Shown: positions 31,859 through 45,000, counted from the first letter of the stretch. The stretch: DNA of 64,000 bases from Pseudevernia furfuracea (GCA_022315425.1 JAIUPT010000038.1:372001-436000), one strand, 5' to 3'. Notes: a model not told the origin generated them from the letters alone. A program made the numbers and translations.

Positions 31859-32060
31859 TGTTACGAGCGTACCCCGCATCCCGGCGTCCCTGCATCCCTT
31901 TGACACAGCCTTCCTTTGACACTTCCCTTTTAGGCTTAGCGTGTCTTGGCAGGTTCACTCCGCCATACATATATGGCCTCCCTCCCAGTACATAGTTGTC
32001 CTGTATCTAGTTGTCTTATTCAATACACCTACATGACTTGACTCTGTACTGGTTCTGACA
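31859..32060 (+). repeat. Family A LTR, 3' copy of the nested element
   Basis: 202 bp, almost identical to 29755-29956 (for example one ctcgc/cccgc difference), followed by TSD ctaat. Confidence 0.92.
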
Positions 32061-32065
32061 CTAAT

Positions 32066-33660
32066 GAGAAATCGAAACTAATGAGTCAGATAAAAAACGT
32101 CTACAAGGACGATGAACTTATATAAGACATTATGTAAGTCAAGTTGACAGATCAAAGAAAGATACCGCCAGAGCTGTTCAAGAAAAACTATCTCAAGTTG
32201 GAATTGGCTGACTGTCAAATCCACCAGAATCTGTTATATGTTAATAATAGATTATTCGTCTTCAATGTGTCTGAATTACGCATAAGAATTATTCGAGAAA
32301 TATATGAAACGCCATTAGGAGGTCACGCGGGGCGCTCCTCAACTTACAGTCGTCTCAGCACTCACTACTTTTGGCCTCGCATGATCGACTCAGTTATTCG
32401 TTACGTTAAAAGCTGCTACGACTGTCTAAGATCTAAGTCGTATCGCGAAGGCAAACATGGGCTACTCAAATCGCTTCTCATATCGAATCGATATTGATAT
32501 GACATTTCGATTGACTTCATAACATACTTACTCATATGTCAAAGATATAAGAGGTCATATTAGCATATTATGATTGTAGTGAATAGGCTATTCAAAAAAG
32601 AAGAAGTTTATTTCGTTGAATTTCTTAGAGATGAAAGTCGTGATATAAGTATTTATCGAATGAGTTTAGAGAGAAGAAGGATATCCCTTCTTTATAATCT
32701 CAGATCGTGACACTTAGTTCGTCGCACACTTTTGAAAAAGACTCTGTTAACGAGTAGACACAGTCTCAAAACTTTTCACGACATTTTATTCTAAAATAGA
32801 CGATCAAACTGAAAGCGCTAATGCTGCTCTTAAACAATTTCTTCGAGCTTACGTCAATTACAATCAAGACAACTGAGTAGATATGCTCCTCATAGCTGAA
32901 TTCGAAGCCAACTCGAACGTCAACGTCTTCACAGAACTATCATCATTTCTAGTAATAAAGAAATATATTCCGCGATTAGAAGTAGAATCACCTTCTTTTC
33001 TAAACTCTAGCGTCACGCAAAGAGCAAAGAGAGACATTAAATTAGTCGATGTCTTTATTAACAAAATTGATCAAATGAGAATATATCTTCGAGATCAACT
33101 CAAATGATCTCAAGCCCTACAGAAGAAGCAAGCAGATCGTCATCGACTCTCAGCGTTAGAGTTCAAGATAAGAAACATAATCATGTTGAATAGAAAAAAC
33201 ATTAAGACAATACGATCGAATAGATCACTCGATCACAAAAATATCGGTTCTTATAGAATTATTAAAGCACTGGGAAATATAACGTATAAGTTAGATCTCT
33301 CTCAATCTCTGAAGGTTCACTTAGTCTTTTATTCTTGATTGTTACACCTCGACAAAAGCGACTCGCTATTAGAATAATAAATTTCTTCGCCGCCCTCGAT
33401 GAAAACCGACGAAGAAGGGGATATCTACGACGTCGTGAAAATACTTGATTTCAAAATGGATAATAGAAGGAAGGATCTTGTCACTAGAGATAAAGAATAT
33501 CTTCTTTATAAAATTAAATGAACGGGCTATAAGAACAGTAAGGACGAAATCACGTGAAAGAACTTTATAAGTACAACAAGCTGTGTGAACTTGATGATAG
33601 ACTTTCATCACTTCAAATCAGAGAGATCAGAATTACATCGTTTATTTAAGAAGCTCGCTG
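32066..33660 (+). pseudogene. Integrase and chromodomain-like tail of Gypsy element
   Basis: This continues the pol of the 25548 element after the nested insertion. The HHCC zinc finger of integrase is clear at about 32320-32450 (GGHAGRSSTYSRLSTHYFWP, then YDCL with the first Cys lost to RIP or read as SCYDC). The catalytic core region (32490-33100) is broken by stops. A chromodomain-like stretch at about 33420-33560 (DIYDVVKILDF, YLLYKIK, stop, TGYKNSKDE) has the Trp of the KW motif turned into a stop. Confidence 0.7.
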
Positions 33661-33879
33661 AGTGGGTATTATTACTAATAACACTAATCTTTGATGATAG
33701 GACTGAGACATAGAAGAGCATCTGGTTCGTGTTAGAATACTAAGTCAAGACGATGCTCGCATCGTCGCCATAACTGAGAACTTTCCTCTGCGTACGGCTG
33801 AGTCTGTCTCTGTTATCGGTTACTTAGGAAGAAGATAGAAGTAGTCGTCGCCGGAGCTCCAATTTGAAGAGGAAGGTAA

Positions 33880-34102
33880 TGTCACGGTTCTAGCTTATGA
33901 CGGCTGACTTATCTGCTTGCTTGCTGTGTTATACTCTAGACTGGTCGGCTAGCCCCAGCTCTACGAGTTATATTCGTTAACTCCGCAGTGAAGCATTACT
34001 TTGATACGTATAAAGCACTTCTTGTAATTACTCTACATAGTTAATATTCTATTTATACATGACACCATATCGCTAGTCCAGCTCTATGTCAAGTCTCTGA
34101 CA
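33880..34102 (+). repeat. 3' LTR of the Gypsy element at 25548
   Basis: 223-bp partner of 25548-25770, preceded by a purine tract (gaagaggaaggtaa) and followed by TSD gatat. Confidence 0.9.
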
Positions 34103-34139
34103 GATATTATATATAATTTATTAAAACTTTCATTAATTG

Positions 34140-34332
34140 TATTAGAACTAGTATAAAGTTAAGTTATATAGATATATTAAATAAAATAACTAGATATAGA
34201 ATAATTATATACTAAGAGAAAGATTATATATATATATAACGAAATCTATTAAGACACGCTAAGTTTAAAAGAGAAATATTAAAGAAAAATGTGTGTTAAA
34301 GAAATATAGAGACGCGAGATACGCTCGTAACA
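34140..34332 (-). repeat. Solo family A LTR, heavily RIP-mutated
   Basis: Reverse-strand copy of the family A LTR. tattagaactag at the left corresponds to tgtcagaaccag, and the right end keeps acgctcgtaaca. Most changes are transitions. No internal element remains. Confidence 0.8.
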
Positions 34333-34367
34333 AATTATAAAACTTAACGTACGCATTTTAACGTTAT

Positions 34368-34573
34368 TGTTAGAACTAGTATAGAGTCATATTATATAGA
34401 TGTTTTGAATAAGATAACTAGATATAGAACAACTATGTACTAAGAGAGAAGATTATATATATATGACTAAGTAAATCTATCAAGACACGCTAAGTCTAAA
34501 AGAGATAGTGTGTCAATAAAGAAATGCTAATTCAGATAGATGTTATTAAGGGATATGAGATACTCTCATAATA
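34368..34573 (-). repeat. Second solo family A LTR, RIP-mutated
   Basis: Reverse-strand copy (tgttagaactag...ctcataata), less degraded than its neighbour 34140-34332 and of the same orientation. Confidence 0.8.
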
Positions 34574-34894
34574 GTTATAAGAATTATTAAATTCGATCTA
34601 TTATTAATAGAGTAAAGTAGAATTCTAATATCGTTGCTCGATCGATTACTTCTTAAGAGATGCGCGATCTTAGAAAAATATGCGTATAAGTCTTATATTT
34701 CAAATAACTTTTTACATTTTTATTACATTTTTAAGATTTTTTTTTGTTAGCAACTTAGCTAAAAAAGCTAACCTCGAGAGTGTCTGCGCTTGATAGTCTT
34801 AGACACTCTATTTAGATATTAATTCTAACAACTATCTTTCTCTTTATAGAGCTCGTTCTCGAGTTTCAAAGACAAAAATCGCAATGTTTCTTAC

Positions 34895-35106
34895 TGTAAC
34901 GAGCGTACCTCGCATCCCTTTGTGACACACCTTCCTTTGTGACACACCTTCCTTTGTTGACACGCCTTCCCCCTTTAGGCTTAGCGTGTCTTGGCAGGTT
35001 CACTCCGCCATACATATATGGCCTGCCCTCCCAGTACATAGTTGTTCTGCATCTAGTTATCTCATTCTATACACCTACATGACTTGACTCTGTACTGGTT
35101 CTGACA
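34895..35106 (+). repeat. Solo family A LTR
   Basis: About 212 bp, tgtaacgagcg...ctgaca, with a short extra duplication of a ccttcctttgtgacacac unit near its start. Lightly mutated. No convincing 5-bp TSD. Confidence 0.85.
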
Positions 35107-35110
35107 CTAG

Positions 35111-35297
35111 TATAAGGATCGTACTGTGGTGATAATCGTAGTGTAGTATGTAACGAAGATAACAAGCTAAGGAGCAACTATGGACTGAGAGGGACGGTCA
35201 TATATGTATGGCGGAGTGAACCTGCCAAGACACGCTAAGCCTAAAGGGGAGTGTCAAAGGCGGGTGTGTCAAGGGGATGCAGGGTACGGCCGTAACA
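35111..35297 (-). repeat. Solo family B LTR, inverted
   Basis: The reverse complement begins tgttacggccgtac and ends near gatccttata. It matches the family B LTR at 55196-55387 in its 3' half (gttgctcc, agcttgttatcttcgttac). It lies 4 bp from the family A solo LTR. Confidence 0.8.
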
Positions 35298-35448
35298 CTT
35301 AGAGAATCTTTAACTCGCATCAACGATTTTTAAGGGCATTCTTTGCCCGATCTCAAATTCTTTAAAGATTTCGTATTCGATACTTTCGAGTAGAGCGTCT
35401 CGCTCGAATTCTTATTTAAATTCTTTAGAAACTTCTCGCGGAAATAAG

Positions 35449-35716
35449 TGTTAGCAGCGGGACCAAGAGGACAGCTGTCGCATGAGCTCGGGGGTTGCCG
35501 AGCGTAACCGAATCGCTTGGCATACGCATGCCAAGCGGATCCTTGACGTGAGAAGCTTAAGAGGGTCATGCCTCGAAGTTTCTCATTTTCCTTCCTTAAG
35601 AATTAGTCTTACTATTAGATATACTATACGCAATATATATATCTTCGCTAAGTTCACATTGCTACACAACCCTAGCCTGTCATATATATATCTATATTAT
35701 ATAAGTCAGTCTAACA
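35449..35716 (+). repeat. Family C LTR (5' of copy 1)
   Basis: 268 bp, the least RIP-mutated of the three family C LTRs (others at 47392-47658 and 56286-56553). Confidence 0.9.
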
Positions 35717-35830
35717 ATTCTAATTCTTCTTCTCATCGAGGGATAGCGATTCGAACTTAGTATAATAACAATCACTCGCTCGCAATCGCAACGTATCGGA
35801 AACGAAGCAGATTTATTCAACTCGCATATT

Positions 35831-37285
35831 ATGTCTGGAGAACAGTCACAGACAGTGAATCTAAACGAACCAGATCATGTCTCTAACGTGGAATTCGAGA
35901 GTCAAAGACAATCGATATCTGCTTCGAAAGACGATGTTGTCGATCTAACTTTAAACGAGCGATTGACTTAGACAACTCAACGTCGAGATCAGCTACTAAA
36001 AAGACGACAACTGAATAACATCAACGAAGAGATCAATGCCCTTCAACGAGGGAAATCGTCAGGTGAACGAGATCAAGACGATGTCGAATCGAACACGTCG
36101 AATACTCGTCGTGACTCTTCTAATGCCCGAGCAGGGTCAAAACGTTATTTAGATATTAAATTAACACATGTCACAAAACGACGAAGTGTTAAATCAAAGG
36201 ATCTTGACGATTATCATAACAAATCGAGACGAGAGCATCGTGACTAAATACGAGACGCCGAAGTTATATTTATGAATATCTCAGCGTATTTCTTGAACGA
36301 TCACGATAAAATTGTTTGATATATACAATTTCTAGCGAAAGACCTCAAGAAACAGTGACATAACGAACAAGAAAAGAATCCGATCAAGACAGAAAGCTGA
36401 AACCACTTCGTCTCTTTTCTGCTTAACAAAATATAGAATTTAATCAATAGATAGCTGGAGATAAACATGACCTATACGAATGCGCGACAAAGATCATTTC
36501 AATCAGTAACTCAATTTGAGATCTATCTTTTCAGTCTTGAAACACAGTTGCCGCCGTCGAACGAAATTCAACGAGTTACGACGTTAATAACGAGACTTCT
36601 TTCGAAACTTCAAGACGACATCACTCGCACGAAACAAATAGTCTCGACGCGAGAAGATCTTATCGCTTAGACTACTCGTCTGGAGAATACGAATAAAAGA
36701 GTCAACGCACGCTCATTACATGATAGACGAGACACAAACGATATCGACTCGAATACGAATCAAAGACGAAACAAAGAAAATAAGAAAGAAAACAAACTCA
36801 ATAACAATAAACGAGCGACGCAATCTCGCAAGAATAAGAAAGCGAATACTTCGCGTCGCTCAAACGAAGGTGAATCTCGAGATAAAACGTCGAAAAGCAA
36901 GGAATATCTAAAGATAGTCGAATGCTATAACTGTCATAAGAAGGGACATTACGCAAACGAATATCGATAACCCAAGACAGACGACGTTAATCGTGTGTCT
37001 GTCGATAACGTTAAAAACATTAATGCTTATACTATCGAGTCATCTTCGTCGAGAAAAGAAAGACTCTCGTCGAAGACTTCTTAACGGCGAGAGCAAAACA
37101 AGAAGTTATTTCGACACTCAGTATAATTTTCTTAGAGAAAGTGATTACAGAAGATCGAGAAGCAACTCTAATGTCGACTTCGACACAATTTGACAACGGG
37201 ATCGAAGTTAATGTGATTGATCAGCGCTTTGCTCTTGAACATAATCTCGAATCAGTCGAAGCGTCTTTGTCAAGTGTCAAATAAA
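35831..37285 (+). pseudogene. Family C gag, RIP-interrupted
   Basis: From ATG 35831 (MSGEQSQTVNLNEPDHVS) a gag frame of about 480 codons is readable through stops that replace Gln and Trp codons. A charged Arg/Lys/Asn-rich linker leads to a zinc knuckle at about 36919-36960 (CYNCHKKGHYANE) whose last Cys is now Tyr (TGT/TGC to TAT), a RIP-type change. Confidence 0.75.
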
Positions 37286-37319
37286 TAAACGACAACACGA
37301 CCTTTTGCTATGTCGTCTA

Positions 37320-40300
37320 TCTTATATATTATAAGTTATAAGATAGTTAAAGTTATATAAAGCGATGTTCGTATATCTTTTATATCATCGCAAAAGAAGA
37401 TAATTCACTCTTTATATTAAGACTATCAGCATTAACAGATAAAGATATCGTGATTGATATTGTTAAGAGAATCTGACGCTTTGATATCGATGCGTATGCG
37501 TATAAGATACTCTTATTTCAAGATTTTGCTAACGCATTGAAGAGAGAAAAGTTAGTGTATACTTTAATAATCACAGATATTTTTGATGCGTCAGCAAGAA
37601 AACATCACATTAACGAAGTCTTAACGAATATATTATAATCGCAGATCGCAGACGCTATCTCAAAATTGTCAGAGAAGTTACGCGAATACGAAGACGTATT
37701 TTTAATCGAAGAAGTCGATCGACTCTCGTCGCACGAAGAACGTGATTATGTCATTAAAACTACAGCGAAATCATTATTTGATTCACTATATAATCTATCT
37801 AACATCGAGTTAGCGACACTAAGAACATATCTAGACGATATCTTAGCGAAAGACTGAATTCAGTATTCAACGAGCTTAGTAGAATTTCTTATTCTTTTCG
37901 TATCAAAAAAGAATAACGACTTGCGACTATATATCGACTATCGAGAATTAAATAAAGTCACGATAAAAAATCGTTATTCTTTATCTTTGATTAGTGAGAC
38001 TCTAGATCGTCTAAATGAAGTCAAGAGATTCACAAAATTGAATCTCAAGGATACGTATCATCGTATTCGAATTCGTAAGGGCGATAAGTGAAAGACTGCG
38101 TTTCGTACGCGTTATGATCACTTTGAGTACTTGATAATGTCATTTGACCTAATCAACGCCCCTACGACCTTTCAGACTTACATTAACAAGTCGTTGACGG
38201 GTCTAATTAACAATTTTTACGTTGTTTATCTTAACGACATTTTAATTTATTCGAGTTCGCAAGAAGAACATTTAGATCATGTTAAGCAAGTGCTTGAGAG
38301 ACTAAGACGTTTTAGTCTATATATAAGTTTAAAGAAATGTGAATTCTTCATCACAGAAGTCGAATTTCTAAACTTCATAATGTTTATTGATAACGTCGCA
38401 ATGAACAAACGTAGAGTGAAAGCAATTCAGAAGTAATCGAGATCTAAGTTCTTTCATGAGATATAGATCTTTTTGAGCTTTGTGAATTTCTATCGAAGAT
38501 TCATTTATTATTACTCTCAAATTGTCGAATCACTTATAAACTTGCTTAAGAGAAGTATCAAGGAAATCAAGATAGAATCTTTTGATTGACCTATTGAGAC
38601 GAAGAAGACATTTCGACGACTTCGCGAAGCCTTTATAAAAGCGTCTCTTCTATGTCACTTTGATTCAGAACTTCTCATTAGAGTGAAAACGAATGCTTTA
38701 GATTTCGACTTAACAGACATTTTAACTCAGTTATAAAATAACAATAAGCAATAACATTCAGTTACATTTTATTCTCGAAAAATAATTTCTATAGAGCGAA
38801 ATTATAAGATTCATAATTAGAAGCTACTCGTTATCGTAACGATCTTTAAATAGTAACGTTATTATTTGAAAGAGAGTTTTCATTCTATGAAAGTACTTAC
38901 GAATCATAACAATCTAAAGTACTTCATGAGAATAACGAGTTTGAATAAACGACAAGTCAGGTGGGCAATGAAGTTATTAATGTTTGATTTTTTCATTACA
39001 CATAGGTCAGAGAAAATAAACTCAGTCGATGCGTCGTCAAGACGATCTAATTACAAGGGTGAAAACGAGTCGTTAAATCGACTGTTATCAACGTTATAAC
39101 AGAAATTAACAGCGATAAGAGATCTGATAAGTTTTATATTTGCTATCATTCGAATAGCGTATAAACAAGATAAGAGTTATAAGCATACGAAGCGCAGCTT
39201 AAACGTTGAGCCCCTCTTTGCGATATATAGTCTAGACGTGAATATATAACATAATCTAATAACTAATAATAAAAAAGAAGTAACTGCTCAGAAGACAACA
39301 CTTATAAATTTGATGATAGCTACAATTTAAGAGACTTATCTTGATATTATATATTCTTCGAGACTTAAAGAATCTTCAACTGCGAGAGCAGAGAGTTCAA
39401 GCGAGATACTTACTTAGAGTACACGCAACGTAGTTATCGCGCAGCTTAACTCTATTACTGAGACTATTGATTACAAACAGCTCGTCTCACGCTCAATAGC
39501 CCACATTGCGACAATAAGCGAAACGATATATGATCTCAGTAACAAGTTCATCTTCGAGCTTATCAAAGCACTTTAGCTGAAAGACTCTTATATTCAACAG
39601 CGAAGAGAAGACGAAGCGCAGAACAAGCGAAAGAGTGACGTCGAAGCTTGAACATGAGATAGTTAGAGACTGTTAAGGTATAAGAACATGTTGTACGTTC
39701 TCGAAGAGACTTTCGTCCGCGAAGAGCTATTAAGACGTCATCATAATAATTTCTTGACGAGACATTTCGATGTCGACAAGACACTAAAACTAATGACTAG
39801 AAAATACTATTAAAATAGTATTAAGATAGACGTGAAATCATATGTGAATATATGTGATGTCTATCAGAGAGTGAAGATGAAGCGGTATCGTTTATATGAC
39901 GAGCTAAGTGCGCTTTCTCAATCAAGTCGTTCTTAAAAGAAAATCACGATAGATTTCATTACGAATCTTTCTTCAAGTCGACGCAGAGACTGCGTTTACG
40001 ATACGATTCTTGTGATCGTCGATAGATATATCAAAATAATAAGATATCTATTAATCACAAAGAAAATTAATGTCTTCGATCTCGAACAGCTGCTCATAAA
40101 AGAAATCTTTCTTCGATTTGACTTATTAGAAGATATAGTCACTGATCGTGATTCTATGTTTACGAGTGCGTTTTGATCGCAAGTCTGTTATCAAATGAAG
40201 GTGAAACGTAGACTAAGCACTGTCTTTTATTCTTAAACTAATGATCAAATCGAACGACAAAATCAAATCTTAAAATACTATCTTCGAGTTTTTTGCAACG

Positions 40301-41150
40301 AGCAACAAAACGACTAAGCGAATCTCTTATTTATAGTCGAGTATGTCTATTAACAAAGTCAACATAAGACGTTAAATTGTAGTTTATTCTATGCAATATA
40401 CGATTACAATTTCGACTTTGAATTGAGAATCGAGAACGATTCTTCTTAAGAGAAGATATTAGCAGCGAAAGAACGTGTGAAAGAAATTTATACGTTACGA
40501 GAAGAGCTTGCGAAACGTTAATAAAAAGTATTCGAATCGTAAGCGAAAACGTATAACAAAAAGCATTAAGCACAATTCTTTCAGAAAGAAGACTTGATAA
40601 TATTATTAATTAAGAATCTCAAACAAAAACGATCAAACAAGAAGCTTTCGAACAAGGCAATTAATTTATTCATTATTCGAAATGTCGTAGACAAGCAAGC
40701 TTATCGATTAGCGCTTTCGTTAATCTATCGTATATATAACGTTTTTCATATATCACTATTAGAACTCTATCGTCGTAGAGATAACAGTACGATATCAGCA
40801 TATATAGCAGCGAAATTAATAAATAATAAAAAAGAATAAGAGATCGAAAAGATCTTAAACAAGCGAAAGCGTAAGAGTGAGATGAAATATCTTATTCGTT
40901 GAACTAAGTATTCTTATGAGTATAATTAGTAAGTATTAGAGAAAGATATAAAACATTCGTAGAAGCTACGAGACGCTTTCGAAAAGTCAAAGAAGCGAAG
41001 ACGAAGAGCACGATAGATGAATAAAAGATAATATCTCGAAGGGTAACGATTCTAAAATTGCTCGAAGGCATCGCAACAAAAAAAGATGTTTAAAGATTAA
41101 AGAGAATCGAAAAAACACAACTCACAAGCAGCGCAGAGTATATCTATTAT
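37320..41150 (+). pseudogene. Family C pol (protease-RT-RNase H-integrase), RIP-interrupted
   Basis: One plus-strand frame with scattered stops. The RT region starts at about 37666 (SEKLREYEDVFLIEE). The active site reads YLNDILIYS at about 38225, where the normal motif is YLDD, so the first catalytic Asp is changed to Asn by a G-to-A change. RNase H lies at about 38640-39040 (NHNNLKYFMRITSLNKRQVR). Integrase core fragments follow at 39700-40400, and the C-terminal IN domain at about 40594-40840 (YRIYNVFHISLLE). Non-functional. Confidence 0.8.
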
Positions 41151-41556
41151 ATCTAACTCGAAGATCAGACGCATCAAAGATATCGACGTAAGGTCAGGTT
41201 ACTTCGTCTCTTACATCATCTCGTCTTCGTTCACTTAATTGCTCTCGTTATTATTCTTATCCTCGTCCTTCTTCTCCTCCTCGTTCGCATCGACTCTCTA
41301 AATAATAACATTCATACTTAATTTCTTTAACTTCTTAACTCTAGCAGCGACGAAACTAAAGAGAGAAACGACGAAAGACGTAAAGAAGGCGAAGACTTCG
41401 TCGAGAAAAGACGACTCGAAGACGTCAACCTCGTCGACGAAGACCTCGTTCTTATCGTTATCATTATCATCAACTTCGTAATTACGATTGCTGCGATTGC
41501 TGCTACTGCTGTTACTGCTATCGAGGTCGTCGTTAACGTCGTTCTTCGTCGACGAG

Positions 41557-41830
41557 TGTAACGGGGTCTAGACATGCGTGAGTGAGTAACAGATGGATTG
41601 ATTACTAGATAGACTGAATCCTGAGGAACTCGGTGGGAGTCCTCAGAGACAGCATATTTAGCAGGGGAGAGTGCACCCCCATGCCAAGCAAACTTACTAT
41701 GCGACTGCTATAGCCGCACAGCCGCACAGCTGCACCAGAGGGATAGTCTCCCGAATCTGGTCTAGATGTATATTGGATTTCTGAACTTCTGACAGGCCGC
41801 CTCATGCCTAGAGACCTCATGACTCTTACA
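41557..41830 (-). repeat. Family D 3' LTR
   Basis: 274-bp repeat, partner at 45878-46151, bounded by acgag on the outer side and a PPT on the inner side. Confidence 0.9.
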
Positions 41831-42099
41831 ATTATCCCCCCTTTTCAAAGACGAGCTTCTGTGAGGTAGCAAGCCCGAAAAAAGAACAATAGCATGTCGT
41901 ATATCGATACCCCATTGCAGCCATGTCACAATGCGTCAGCAAACATCAGACGAACGTCAAGTAATTGTTCGAACTTCTATCCTTTCATCTTATATAATGT
42001 CTGGGCTAGCCTCGTTAAAATCATAAAATCTTCTCGTTAGGTAGGAAAATGAACAAAAGAGTACTGTCGTTTGTAGCACTATCACGAATGTTCAACGCT

Positions 42100-45000
42100 T
42101 TCTTTTATACCCTTGCCCTTGTTCTTCGACGCAGATCTCTTTGAAACACGTCGTTGTGACTTCCTTTCGGTGATCACTGATTCGACTGTAGGCTTGTTAG
42201 GGTGCTTCTTATGAAACTTATCTAACAACTTTCGTAGATGAGAGACTCTCTCGTAGGGTTCTTATGTATTCTCTGAGTCGGGATATTCTTTTCAGTGAAC
42301 TTGATAGTATAGACCTTCTGCCTTGTTATTCTCGTCTGATTTAAAAACTACACTATTCACAACGTCAGCGATCACGTAGTTATGTGCATCGTCTTCGTCG
42401 AATTTCATATTCTCTAGACTTTGACTTATCTTTCTCTGTTTTGAGGAGTTCTTTTTCAGCAAGGACATATAAAAGACGTTATGAATTCGTTAGTCGCTCG
42501 ATAACTCGAGTCGATAGAATTATGAATCGATGACGTCCGTGATAAGGAATGAATCGAAGTTTTTGAATTTCAGCTTTCTGTTTCGCTTGGTCTTGAGATA
42601 TTTGATGTTTAATTATATCAAGTTACCTACTTTGTAGTCTCGTAACTTGCGATATTTGTTCACGTACTCGATCTGTGACTGCTGAGCAGTTAAGATCGCA
42701 TCTTTATAGATATTTATAAGTGTAAATAGATGCTTTGCGTTGTCAACTGCAGTCTGCGAGCGAGATTTCGAATCGATGTTCTCGTCTTATAATATTCTGA
42801 GACTGTAGTTCAAGTTAGTCTCAAAAGACGATATGTTAGTAACTGAGTTCTTTGCGTTATTGTACGCAAACTTCGCGATTGATAATTATGTCACTTAATC
42901 GTTCTGCTCTCAGCAGACGAAGACTCGTAAGTATTATTTTATGATACTATTTTGTCGCTTAGTCTGATCATCGATCTGAGAGTGAAATGCAGTCGACAAG
43001 CGCCGCTTCACTCTCAGAAAGTATATAAGACTAGATCAGAACTGAGAGATGAATAGCGACTCACGATTCGTTACTATTGAGTCAGATAGCTCATGATATC
43101 TTATCAGATTCTCGATTAGCACTTGTGCGAACTGCTTCGCGTCGAGCGTCTTGTTCACTGCTATATAATGTAACATCTTCGTGAGACGATTCACAATTAT
43201 TAGAATCGAATCGTAGATGTGATCACGTCAGTTCTTGAAGGGCGGCAGTTCAGTGACGAAGTTCAATGAGATATTCTTTCACTTATGAGTAGGAGTCGAC
43301 AATAATATCAACTTATTATACGACTTATGTCTAGACGACTTGATTATAGCGCACACAGAACACGATGTAACGTGCTCGTTCACATCCCTTGCAAGCTTCG
43401 ATTAGAAGTACTTACGTTGAATTAGTGTCTGAGTCTTTTCAGCATCGAAATGATCTGTTAGAGAAGCATCGTGATATCGATCGAGAATCACATCTCGTAG
43501 CGTCGCAGGGACATAGATCTTCCCTTCATAATATAGTCGTTCATCGATATGACTGTAGAATTGACCGCTTAGGTCGCTTAGAGAGTTGACAATAGACTGC
43601 TTCAGCTATTTTAATATCTTCTTTGCATAATCATCTTCACGAGTTAGCTTCACGAGCATATCGTCGAACGACTGATCGTTTATAGTATTCTCTGCGAGGT
43701 CTTCTGCTGTAACAGTGACACGAATACGTGCTCACTGCTCACATATATCAGGCACCTCATGAGTCTCAGCGATAAGCATTTGAAAGCAATTAGTCATGAA
43801 GACCGATCTTTTCACAGCACGAAAATCACGTAACGTCTGCTTCAGCTCGCTCAGCAATTGATAGTTCTCGCGTTTCGTAGTATCATCATCTTGCTCGTAA
43901 TCAGAAATTCGACTGAGTGAATCCGCGAGATTATGTTTTCTCTGACGATATTCGATAACAAAATCGTAGCGACTTAGCTTCTGCGCTCAACGAATCTAAC
44001 GACTATTCAGTCGCGTAGTGCTCATAAATCTCTTGAGATTATAATGATCTGTCAAGACCTTGATCTTATATCTACTATTCTCGCAGTAGTGACGTCAGTG
44101 TTTAAACGACTTCATGATAACTAATAGCTCTTTGTCATGAACGTCATATCGCGTCTTCGTCGATATTTGTTTACGTGAATAGTAGACTACTAAGTGCCAC
44201 AATTCACCGTGTAACTGACTCAGGATATCATTAATAACATAGCCCGACGTATCAGTCTCAATTCTTATTGATAGCTTAAAATTAAAATATCGTAAAATCG
44301 ATACGATTATAAAGATTATTTTTAACTTTTCGAAAGCTTTCTTTGTCTTAGATATAAGCATAAATGAACTCTGCGAGTTTTTTTCATTTGACTTTATACG
44401 CTCGAATACGACTCGCGCATTTTATTAGACGTTAGAGATTACTCTATTAGAGCTCGATCTCTCTTAAACGTTAATCTTGATCAACTTCGTAAGTGAAGCA
44501 GCGATCTTACTAAACTCACGTATAAATCTGCGATAAAAATTCGCAAAGCTCACGAATATCTGAATGTCTCGTACAGACTTCAGCTTCGATTAGTCTCTAA
44601 CTAACTATATTCGATCTTTCTTCATATTAACTCTCGACGAAGCGATAACATATCTCAGAAAGTGCATCTTATCTGTGCTGAAACGACATTTCTAAAGATT
44701 GACGAACAGCTCGTGCTGCTTCAATTTGTTCAGAACTCACTTTATAGTCTCGACGTGCTTCGTATCTATGTCTTGCGTATAAATAAGAATATCATCAAGA
44801 TAAATAATACAGAAGACATCTAGCTTCTCAGTTAATGCTTAATTAATATACGCTTAAAAAGTTATAGAGGCATTTGTCAGCTCAAACGACAAGACTTGAT
44901 ACTCAAAGTGATCATAACGTGTTCTAAACGCAGTCTTTTATTTATCACCCTTTTTAATACGAAGACGATGATATGTAGCGATGAGATTCAACTGTGTGTA

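Larger units (their letters stand above)
29755..32060 (+). mobile_element. Non-coding LTR element nested in the Gypsy element, TSD ctaat
   Basis: LTRs of 202 bp (29755-29956 and 31859-32060, TGTTACGAGCG...TCTGACA) carry the target duplication ctaat (29750-29754, 32061-32065) and interrupt the Gypsy pol between RNase H and integrase. The interior (1.9 kb) has no long ORF. Segments at 30420-30560 and 31190-31720 match the 5' and 3' non-coding parts of the gag-only element at 20562, so it looks like a derivative that has lost gag. The PPT is a G-run ending gggggggtag before the 3' LTR. Composition is balanced with no RIP, so it is recent. Confidence 0.92.
25548..34102 (+). mobile_element. RIP-damaged Gypsy LTR retrotransposon with RT deletion, TSD gatat
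   Basis: LTRs of 223 bp (25548-25770 and 33880-34102, TGTCACG...TCTCTGA[TC]A) are flanked by gatat (25543-25547, 34103-34107). Without the nested element (29755-32060) it is about 6.2 kb. Order on the plus strand: N-terminal frame, gag with zinc knuckle, protease remnant, truncated reverse transcriptase, RNase H, integrase and chromodomain-like tail, which is the Ty3/Gypsy (chromovirus) order. Many TAG/TAA/TGA stops replace Gln/Trp/Arg codons, so it cannot make a full polyprotein. Confidence 0.92.
34108..34744 (-). repeat. Inverted copy of the AT-rich ancestral repeat, holding two solo LTRs
   Basis: The parts 34108-34139, 34333-34367 and 34574-34744 read in reverse match about 25140-25380 in order, so a single old repeat copy is split by two family-A LTRs. 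No gene. Confidence 0.65.
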
